64,000 nt of DNA from Ferrovibrio sp036381655 (GTDB lineage Bacteria; Pseudomonadota; Alphaproteobacteria; Ferrovibrionales; Ferrovibrionaceae): assembly GCF_036381655.1 (NCBI RefSeq), contig NZ_DASVCJ010000014.1:1-64000 (forward strand). The letters run 5' to 3'. A program made the translations under genes and the position numbers. Positions 57,416-64,000 of this stretch are shown here, piece after piece. The notes beneath the pieces are model-generated. The model searched no databases. It was not told where the DNA came from and was given only the letters and a program-made list of their open reading frames with translations. How positions within the stretch are numbered: the stretch's first letter is position 1; the number at the start of each line of letters is the position of its first letter.

Positions 57416-60400
57416 TTACTGACGCGACTTGCCCACCGCCTCACGCAGCAGCAGATAAACCTTGCCGATATCGGCGGTGACAAAGGCCGAGGTCAGCAAC
57501 TCTTCGTGCTCGACGCCCTTGGCGCCCGCCAGCACACGCTCGAACTCGGCGATGTAGCGATCGGTGAAGTCGCGGAACTCGCCATTCTCCTGATACTTCT
57601 CGCGGATCTTGTCCAGATCGCGCTGGTCGATCAGCTTGCGGGTGAACAGGCCGCGTTCGCCCTTGTAGTAGCGCCGCCACAGATCTTCCGACAGGTCGCG
57701 ATTCAACAGACGCGAGATATCGATCGCCATCGAATTCAGATGGCCGGTAATGAAAGCGGCGGTCTTGAGGAATTGCTCGCCGCGCAGCGCCTGCGTTGCC
57801 TTGCGCAAGGCTTCCGCCTCGACGCTGGCGGTGCGCGCCGCTTCCGCGAGGGCCTTTGAATCGGCCTTCAGGCTCGCCTCGGCGCTGGCCGCCTCGCTGG
57901 CCGCACGGGCGGCGGCCGACGACAGTTCCTTCGCGCGCTGCGCCAGGATGTCGGCGGTTTCGGCGGCCCGCGCGGTCGCGCGGTCGGTAACCGCGCTGAA
58001 CTCGGTGCCGGTGCGCGACAGCCGCTCGCCGATCTCGGTGACCTTCTCCGACAGGCGCGCGGCACGGGTATCGACCTCGTCGGCCTGACGGCGGAAGCCG
58101 TCGCTCATCCGGTCGGTCTGCTTCATCGCATCCTCGACGATATTGGCGAGTTCGCGGGTGCGGTTGCGCAGCACCTCGCTGGCATCGTCGATGCGGCCCG
58201 AGGCGTTGCCGACCGCCAGATTGATCTCGCGGGCGCGGGCATCGAAGGTGGCGCCAACCTGCTCGATACGGCCGATGGCATCGTCGGAGATGCGCGCGAC
58301 CTCCTGCGCCTGACGGCGGAAGGCATCGCCGATATTGGCAGTCTTGAGCGCCGCTGCATCGGATGCCTCGGCCAGTTCCTGCACCCGGCCGCGGAAGTTC
58401 TCCCGGATATTCTCCGCCTGCCGGCTGAGTTCGCCTGCCAGGGTGGTAAGCGCATCGGCCTGCTCGTGGATCGTGCTGTGCAGATCCAGCGTACGGTCGA
58501 CCACGCTCTGCGCCGCTTCGCTGAGCTCGGCCGAGCGGACCCGCGCCGTATCGCCGGCGGTGTTGATGCTGGTGGTCGCCTTTTCGGCGGCTGCGCCCAA
58601 GGCGGTGGCTTCGGTTTGCGCCTTTGCGCTCATCGCCACGAGCGCCGCGGTCTGCGCCGTCGCCTTCTCGGCAAGGCCTGCCATCGCCTCGGCCACTGCG
58701 AGCGACAGATCCTGTAGATCCTTGGCACGCGCCTGCGCCGTGCTGCCGGCCAACTGCGCTTCCATGGCGGCGCGCTCGGATGCCGCGCTCAGGGCATGCG
58801 CCTGGGCCTGCGCCATCTCGCTGACCTGATGCAGCCGCTGGGCGGCGCGTTCCGCGATGCCCTGCAACTGGATGGCGTCCTGACCGGCGCTTTCGCCGGC
58901 GCCGCGCAGGCGCTGCGCGGTGCGCGCCGCGACTTGATCGAGCGTATCCACCTGATTGCGCAGCTGCTCGCCGGTCTCGTCGATGCGCCGGGCCAGATCG
59001 TTCACCGTACTGCCGAGCTGGCCGGCGTGATGGCGCAGCTGGCCGCCGGCAGCCTCGATCTGCTCGTCGGCACGCTTGGTCGCCTGGGCCAGCAGCGCAT
59101 TGGCCTGCGCCATGGTCTCCTGAATCTGCGACGCCATCGCCTGCGCATCGCGGCCGGCCTGGCCGAGGCTTTCGATCTGCGCCTTGATGCTGGCATCGGC
59201 CTCGCCGATCTTGCCCAGAGCGCGGCCGGCGGTTTCGTCCAGGGTATCGGCGCGCTGTCTCAATTCGTCGCCGGTGCGCGTCGCGCGCTCGGTTATCTGC
59301 TGCAGCGTCGCCGTCATATTGGCGCCTTCGCGGCGCAAGGCATCGCCCGCCTGGGCCAGACGCTGGTCGGCCAGTTCGGCGGCCTGGCCAAGCTGGTCGG
59401 CCTGATGCCGCACCAGATCGCCGGTCAGCTTGAGCCGCTGCTCGGCCTGCGCAGCGGCTTCGGCGAAGCTCTCCGCCTGTTTGGAGGCCGTAAGGCCCGC
59501 CTGCTCCAGCGCATGGGTGCGGGTGCGCATGTCGTCGGCCGAAGCGCGCAGGCGCTCGCTGACGCGGCTGCTCTGCTCGTCGAGACTGCTGATCTCCCCG
59601 CGCAGCGTTTCGCCGATGTCGCGCACGCGGCCGATCGTGGTGCTGGTGGCATGCTCGATCTCGCGCACGCGCTCGCGCAGCACCGTGCCGGCGGCTTCGG
59701 CGCTGTCGACCACCTTCTGGCTGGCCGAACTGAAAAGCTGCGTCTCGCGGCTGAAACTCTCGCCCGCCGCCGTGGCACGCGCCACGGTGACTTCGGCCGC
59801 CGTGGTGATGACCTGCGCAGATTCGGCAAAGCTGCTGCCGATACGGCTCGCCTCGCCGCCGGCACGGGTAACGGCCTGTTCGAGCGCCACGATCTTCTGC
59901 TCGAGCTGGGCGGCAATCTGCTGCGCCACTTCGGCGGCGCGTTGCACTGCCTGCTCCATCATCTCGCCATGGCGGCGCGACAATTCCTCGACGCGCTCGT
60001 TCTGGAACTGGATCGCCGAGGTGATGCGCTCGATTTCAGCGGCCTTGCTCTGGAAGATGCCGCGCGCCGTCTCGACTTCACGGGTGATGATGTCGGCCGC
60101 CTGCAACAGCGTCTTGGCCTGGGTGGAAACTGTCTGACCCAGCCCGCTGACCTTGGCATCCATCTCGGTGCCGACCTTCTCGGCGGCCTGCACGAGCGCC
60201 ACGCTCTGCTCCTCGAATTTCCCGGCCAGGCCCTTCACGGTCGCGTCGAGATCGCGGTTGACCTGCTCGGCCGCGGCCAGCAAGGCCTGCGAGGATTGAT
60301 GCAGCGTGCTGGTCAGATGCTTCGCCTGCTGCGCCACCTGGTCGCCGGCACCGCTGGCGGCGGCGATCAGCACCTGCTGCTGGCTCGCCATGGTCTCGCC

Positions 60401-60886
60401 CAGGCTGCCGATCTTGTCGGTGGCCGATTGCGCGGCCTCCTCCATCTCGCGCGCCTGGCGGCGCAAGGCGCCGGCCAGGGCCGAAACCCGGCGCTCGGCT
60501 TCCGGCGTCGGATAGGTCAGGTCGAGCAGCACCGAATGCAGAGCCGCGGCCTGGCGCCTGATCGCCGTGCCGCGCCACAGATTGAGCATGACCAGCCAGA
60601 GAAACGCGAGCGGCGCAAACGCGCCGGCCAGGAAACCGCCGATCTCATGCGGCAGCGCATACCAGAGATTCTTCCAGCCGATCGAAGTCTCGATATAGAC
60701 GCCGCAGAAGCCGATCCAGGCCAGGCTGATGGCGCCGCCGATACCGACCATCCAAAGCCGCCGGCGTTCCAGCGCCGGCTGGCCGATCAGTTCGGCGGCC
60801 TCGGCTTCCGCCCGCTCCAGCGCGGCCTCGCTCGCCGGCTTGCCGGCCTGCACCGCCATGTCGGCACGCGGATGTTTGATCAGCAT
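57416..60886 (-). CDS. 1156-residue membrane-anchored coiled-coil protein, TipN-like architecture
   Basis: Two N-terminal membrane helices (about residues 45-70 and 82-108) are followed by ~900 residues of almost continuous Ala/Gln/Glu-rich coiled coil with irregular 30-35-residue repeats of the form G-x-x-L-R-x-x-A-x-x-L. A compact C-terminal domain follows (about 1045-1156) with HLNSMAIDISRLLNRDLSED, WRRYYKGERGLFTRKLID and TADIGKVYLLLREA. Two TMs plus a long coiled coil resembles the Caulobacter polarity factor TipN; the role here is inferred. GGGGGAGGG precedes ATG 60886. Confidence 0.75.
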   Translation of the reverse strand: MLIKHPRADMAVQAGKPASEAALERAEAEAAELIGQPALERRRLWMVGIGGAISLAWIGFCGVYIETSIGWKNLWYALPHEIGGFLAGAFAPLAFLWLVMLNLWRGTAIRRQAAALHSVLLDLTYPTPEAERRVSALAGALRRQAREMEEAAQSATDKIGSLGETMASQQQVLIAAASGAGDQVAQQAKHLTSTLHQSSQALLAAAEQVNRDLDATVKGLAGKFEEQSVALVQAAEKVGTEMDAKVSGLGQTVSTQAKTLLQAADIITREVETARGIFQSKAAEIERITSAIQFQNERVEELSRRHGEMMEQAVQRAAEVAQQIAAQLEQKIVALEQAVTRAGGEASRIGSSFAESAQVITTAAEVTVARATAAGESFSRETQLFSSASQKVVDSAEAAGTVLRERVREIEHATSTTIGRVRDIGETLRGEISSLDEQSSRVSERLRASADDMRTRTHALEQAGLTASKQAESFAEAAAQAEQRLKLTGDLVRHQADQLGQAAELADQRLAQAGDALRREGANMTATLQQITERATRTGDELRQRADTLDETAGRALGKIGEADASIKAQIESLGQAGRDAQAMASQIQETMAQANALLAQATKRADEQIEAAGGQLRHHAGQLGSTVNDLARRIDETGEQLRNQVDTLDQVAARTAQRLRGAGESAGQDAIQLQGIAERAAQRLHQVSEMAQAQAHALSAASERAAMEAQLAGSTAQARAKDLQDLSLAVAEAMAGLAEKATAQTAALVAMSAKAQTEATALGAAAEKATTSINTAGDTARVRSAELSEAAQSVVDRTLDLHSTIHEQADALTTLAGELSRQAENIRENFRGRVQELAEASDAAALKTANIGDAFRRQAQEVARISDDAIGRIEQVGATFDARAREINLAVGNASGRIDDASEVLRNRTRELANIVEDAMKQTDRMSDGFRRQADEVDTRAARLSEKVTEIGERLSRTGTEFSAVTDRATARAAETADILAQRAKELSSAAARAASEAASAEASLKADSKALAEAARTASVEAEALRKATQALRGEQFLKTAAFITGHLNSMAIDISRLLNRDLSEDLWRRYYKGERGLFTRKLIDQRDLDKIREKYQENGEFRDFTDRYIAEFERVLAGAKGVEHEELLTSAFVTADIGKVYLLLREAVGKSRQ

Positions 60887-61463
60887 GACACCCTCCCCCG
60901 CCCCGGGTCGCCGGACCCTCGTCCGCGCCGGTCGGATCGCGTCTAGACTCGCGTAAAGACCCGCATTGAAACATCAAATCGCCAAGCGACAAAGCGCCGT
61001 CACAGTATTGTTCCGAAGGATGCCGTGGCGGCGCCGCACGTCGGCAGCACAACAGCTAGACGAAAAATGGTTAATAGCGGCTTGCGCCGCGTCATGCTTC
61101 CCGACTTATCCCCGTGACTCACAGGCAAAATTTTTGCGCCGCAACATCGGCCGCGACACGGCGTAAAATCAGGGGGTTCACGCTATGCGGAGTCCGTCAA
61201 GGCAATTTTTTACCCGGCAGAGCCACACATCGTATTGACGCTCCTTTAAGGCTCAGTACCATATGTTGTGTTCGTTGAGCTTGTTCGCGATCGACGCCGT
61301 ACCGCTTCCGGGCCGTTGGGGCCGCTTTCTATGAGGCTTTCGGGAACGCAAGGGCGGGAGTACGGCGCCGGGCCAGCAGCAACGGCGGGGATTTTTGAGA
61401 TTTTAACGTGACGGCCGGTCCGGCGGTGTTGCAGTGGGCCGCGAAAATAAGGGGAAGCAATCC
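60887..61463. other. nrdA upstream region
   Basis: 577 bases between divergent genes. Contains the NrdR boxes and promoter described separately at 61225-61271, AT-rich blocks near 61140 and 61205, and no credible gene. The long distance (about 190 bases) from promoter to start gives nrdA a long leader. Confidence 0.5.
61225..61271 (+). promoter_or_regulatory. paired NrdR boxes around the nrdA promoter
   Basis: Box 1 is ACACATCGTATTGACG (61225-61240) and box 2 is GTACCATATGTTGTGT (61256-61271), against the consensus ACACwATATATwGTGT (about 10/16 and 12/16). Their starts are 31 bp apart, three helical turns, as expected for NrdR pairs. A TTGACG -35 (61235-61240) overlaps box 1 and the -10 (TACCAT-like) overlaps box 2. 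Confidence 0.7.
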
Positions 61464-63389
61464 GTGCTGAACACGCTCCAAACCGAACGTGGCATTCGCG
61501 TCGATGTCGACCGCAGCCGCGACCGACTGCTCACCGATTTCGGCAAGGCCACGCTGGACGACCGCTACCTGCTGCCGGGCGAGTCCTATCAGGACCTGTT
61601 CGCCCGCGTCGCCAGTCACTATGCCGACGACACCGCGCATGCCCAGCGCATGTACAGCTATATCAGCAAGCTGTGGTTCATGCCGGCGACCCCCGTATTG
61701 TCGAATGGCGGCACCAATCGCGGCCTGCCGATCTCCTGCTTCCTCAACGAGGCGACCGACAGCCTGGACGGCATCGTCGGCCTGTGGAACGAGAATGTCT
61801 GGCTGGCGGCGCGCGGCGGCGGCATCGGCAGCTATTGGGGCAATCTGCGCTCGATCGGCGAGAAGGTCGGGCAGAACGGCAAGACCTCTGGCATCATCCC
61901 CTTCATCCGCGTCATGGACAGCCTGACGCTGGCGATCTCGCAGGGTTCGCTGCGGCGCGGCTCGGCCGCCTGCTACCTGCCGGTCGACCATCCCGAGATC
62001 GAGGAATTCATCGAAATCCGCCGCCCCACCGGCGGCGATCCGAACCGCAAGGCGCTGAACCTGCATAACGGTGTCTTGATCTCGGACGCCTTCATGCGCG
62101 CGGTCGAGAATGACGAGATGTGGCCTCTGCTCAGCCCGCATGACAAGAGCGTGCAGCGCACCGTCTCGGCGCGCGCCCTGTGGATCCGCATCCTCACCGC
62201 CCGCATCGAAACCGGCGAGCCCTATATCGTCTATATCGACCATGTGAACCGCGCCCTGCCCGAGCATCACAAGCTGGCGGGCCTGAGCGTGAAGACCTCG
62301 AACCTGTGCAGCGAAATCACGCTGCCGACCGGCATCGACCATCATGGCGAGCAGCGCACCGCCGTCTGCTGCCTGTCGTCGCTGAATCTGGAATACTTCC
62401 ATGAATGGAAGGAGCATCCGCTGTTCATCGAGGATTGCCTGCGCTTCCTCGACAACGTGCTGCAGGACTTCATCGACAAGGCGCCGGACAGCATGTCCAA
62501 GGCGCGCTATGCCGCCCAGCGCGAGCGCTCGGTCGGCCTCGGCGTGATGGGCTTCCACTCCTTCCTGCAGGCCAACAACGTGCCGTGGGAAAGCGTGATG
62601 GCCAAGGTGTGGAACCGCACCATCTTCAAGCATATCAAGGACCAGGCCGATGCCGCGTCCAGGAAGCTGGCGGAAGAGCGCGGCCCCTGCCCCGATGCCG
62701 CCGAATACGGCATCATGGAGCGTTTCTCGCACAAGATGGCGATCGCGCCGACTGCGTCGATCTCGATCATTGCCGGCGGCGCCTCGCCTGGCATCGAGCC
62801 GAATGTAGCCAACGCCTTCACCCACAAGACGCTGTCGGGCTCCTTCTCGGTCCGCAACCGCTACCTCGAGAAGACGCTGGAGCAGTATGGCAAGAACGAC
62901 GACGAAACCTGGTCGTCGATCACCACCAATGGCGGCTCGGTGCAGCACCTCGATTTCCTCACCGACGACGAGAAGGCCGTGTTCAAGACGGCGTTCGAGA
63001 TCGACCAGCGCTGGCTGATCGAACTTGCCGCCGACCGCACGCCGTTCATCTGCCAGGCGCAGAGCCTGAACATCTTCCTGCCGGCCAACGTGCATAAGCG
63101 CGACCTGCACCAGATCCACCTGCTGGCCTGGAAGAAGGGCGTGAAGAGCCTCTATTACTGCCGCTCGCTGTCGATCCAGCGGGCCGAAACGGTTTCGACC
63201 AAGTCGGCGGCCGATGCCGGCAGCAATGTCGTCTCGATCCCGCTGGTCGGCAAGATCAACGAAGGCGAGCGCCCGCAGCACGTGCCGGGAGAGGCCGAAC
63301 TGCCGCTGGCCGCTGCAGCGGCGACGGCCTCGACGAATGGCGGTCCGCGCGAGGCGGTCGATTACGACGAATGCCTCGCCTGCCAGTAA
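61464..63389 (+). CDS. nrdA: ribonucleoside-diphosphate reductase, alpha (large) subunit, short form
   Basis: About 641 residues from GTG 61464 with AAGGGG upstream (GTG 61434 is an alternative). Catalytic parts are Cys92 in LPISCFLNEA, the N-x-C-x-E loop in SNLCSEITLP, the partner Cys in AVCCLSSLNLEYF, the radical-transfer Tyr pair in SLYYCRSLS and the redox C-terminus DECLACQ. Compared with E. coli NrdA, about 130 N-terminal residues including the ATP-cone are missing, so dATP feedback at the activity site should be absent. nrdB is not found in the window. Confidence 0.93.
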   Translation: MLNTLQTERGIRVDVDRSRDRLLTDFGKATLDDRYLLPGESYQDLFARVASHYADDTAHAQRMYSYISKLWFMPATPVLSNGGTNRGLPISCFLNEATDSLDGIVGLWNENVWLAARGGGIGSYWGNLRSIGEKVGQNGKTSGIIPFIRVMDSLTLAISQGSLRRGSAACYLPVDHPEIEEFIEIRRPTGGDPNRKALNLHNGVLISDAFMRAVENDEMWPLLSPHDKSVQRTVSARALWIRILTARIETGEPYIVYIDHVNRALPEHHKLAGLSVKTSNLCSEITLPTGIDHHGEQRTAVCCLSSLNLEYFHEWKEHPLFIEDCLRFLDNVLQDFIDKAPDSMSKARYAAQRERSVGLGVMGFHSFLQANNVPWESVMAKVWNRTIFKHIKDQADAASRKLAEERGPCPDAAEYGIMERFSHKMAIAPTASISIIAGGASPGIEPNVANAFTHKTLSGSFSVRNRYLEKTLEQYGKNDDETWSSITTNGGSVQHLDFLTDDEKAVFKTAFEIDQRWLIELAADRTPFICQAQSLNIFLPANVHKRDLHQIHLLAWKKGVKSLYYCRSLSIQRAETVSTKSAADAGSNVVSIPLVGKINEGERPQHVPGEAELPLAAAAATASTNGGPREAVDYDECLACQ

Positions 63390-63443
63390 ACGCCGAACCG
63401 GCAAAGCCGAAGCCGGCAGGCCGGCGATAGACGCAAGCCATCG

Positions 63444-63475
63444 CGGCCCGGGCAAGCCCCGGGCCGTCCTGCTTT
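63444..63475 (+). terminator. intrinsic terminator after nrdA
   Basis: Perfect 9-bp GC stem CGGCCCGGG (63444-63452) / CCCGGGCCG (63458-63466), loop CAAGC, followed by TCCTGCTTT. It lies 55 bp after the nrdA stop. The T tract is short and interrupted, so termination may be partial. Confidence 0.7.
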
Positions 63476-63494
63476 ACCCGGGCCGTCCTGCTTT
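63458..63494. repeat. 18-bp tandem direct repeat
   Basis: CCCGGGCCGTCCTGCTTT occurs at 63458-63475 and again at 63477-63494. The first copy includes the 3' arm and T tail of the nrdA terminator; the second copy duplicates it just before the stop of the SPW gene. Confidence 0.9.
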
Positions 63495-63907
63495 CAAGCG
63501 TGCGGCCCTGGCGCCCGCATCGGCCGCCCGGACCCGCGTCCGCCCCGCGCCTTGTCTGGCTGGCGCTCCTCCCAAAGCTCGGATGCCGCCATCAGCGTGA
63601 TGATCAGGCCCAGTCCGACATGGCAGGCGCGCGCCGCGCTAGCGGCGTCGTAATCGAGAATCCAGGGCGAGACGATCAGCCAGACCCCCAGCGCGACATT
63701 CAGCCATTCCTCCCAGGGTTCGAGGTGGCTGATCGCCAGCGCGCACAGCGCGATGATGATCACGCCGACCACGATCGCGTTATAGGTCGGCGCCGGCTCG
63801 TTGGTGAACGCAATGATCCAGGGCGAGATCAGCACCACGACCCCCAGCATGAGGTCGGCCCAATCCTGCCAATGGCGATAGATGAACGGCTTTAACAGAG
63901 ACGCCAT
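63494..63907 (-). CDS. SPW-repeat membrane protein
   Basis: 137 residues with four hydrophobic segments. The two SPW motifs are ISPWIIAF (about residue 28) and VSPWILDY (about residue 79), the hallmark of the SPW-repeat family of small integral membrane proteins with unknown function. A basic Gly/Arg/Pro tail follows. GGAGGGTTCC precedes ATG 63907. Confidence 0.9.
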   Translation of the reverse strand: MASLLKPFIYRHWQDWADLMLGVVVLISPWIIAFTNEPAPTYNAIVVGVIIIALCALAISHLEPWEEWLNVALGVWLIVSPWILDYDAASAARACHVGLGLIITLMAASELWEERQPDKARGGRGSGRPMRAPGPHA

Positions 63908-64000
63908 GGAACCCTCCCGACGATGGAGTGTTATGGAGGCGCATTACGGGGATGCGTCTGCCTGGGATCTATGGCGCGGTACTGCTTCAGGCCCTTGGAG

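Noticed and set aside
58796..60946. 716-codon open frame antisense to the coiled-coil gene
   Set aside because: Low-complexity complement of an Ala/Gln-rich coiled coil; no independent signal.
61329..63455. 708-codon open frame antisense to nrdA
   Set aside because: Shadow frame; nrdA catalytic residues on the plus strand are all present.

Overview
The window is high-GC DNA, densely coding on both strands, from an alphaproteobacterium, probably a free-living Rhodospirillales-type organism or relative. The taxonomic call is an inference. It rests on the rhizobial-type glycerol importer (glpSTPQUV), the large arginine- and acid-rich RNase E, a CsgG/HfaB-type secretion lipoprotein and a TipN-like coiled-coil protein. 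Almost everything is chromosomal housekeeping. The only mobile DNA seen is the last 40 codons of an IS630-type transposase at the left edge.

Layout. 1-8.6 kb: transposase remnant, lipase-like hydrolase, prfB with an intact programmed frameshift site, DsbA-like oxidoreductase, M48/TPR protease, a gamma-glutamyltransferase-like lipoprotein, a class I aminotransferase, and a YiiD-type thioesterase with a GNAT protein. 8.6-13.9 kb: rne, AmiC-type amidase, small cytochrome c. 13.9-21.0 kb: the most unusual region. It holds a Sel1/lipoprotein/TPR operon, two secreted beta-repeat or Asn-rich proteins, a CsgG/HfaB-family pore lipoprotein, a secreted Gly-rich protein and two LuxR-type regulators with degenerate receiver domains. 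I read it as a CsgG-dependent surface-fibre or holdfast-anchor system with its own regulation. 21.4-30 kb: PBP1A, tRNA-Val(CAC) with a clear promoter, an enoyl-CoA hydratase family gene, and the prkA-yeaH-spoVR stress trio. 30-33 kb: a DapA-family lyase with a two-subunit CoA-transferase. 33-41.4 kb: glpR-glpD-glpSTPQUV, ending in a strong terminator.

41.5-48 kb: two small proteins, UDP-glucuronate decarboxylase, GT2, O-antigen ligase and GT9 (surface polysaccharide), and a ClC transporter. 48-55.8 kb: a hydrolase lipoprotein, a histidine kinase with a molybdopterin-fold partner, two SDR enzymes (one without the YxxxK motif), aspA, and a frameshifted MFS transporter. 55.9-64 kb: YciE/F-like ferritin-fold protein, MaoC-type dehydratase, a 1156-residue coiled-coil membrane protein, nrdA behind paired NrdR boxes, and an SPW-repeat membrane protein.

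Functional links. The glp genes form one glycerol uptake and oxidation module. DeoR-type repeats flank both the glpR and glpD promoters. GlpS and GlpT carry complementary defects, so only one ATP site should be consensus. The CsgG region encodes pore, likely substrates, periplasmic or envelope helpers and regulators. All start-site choices and functions are read from sequence alone, without database searches.
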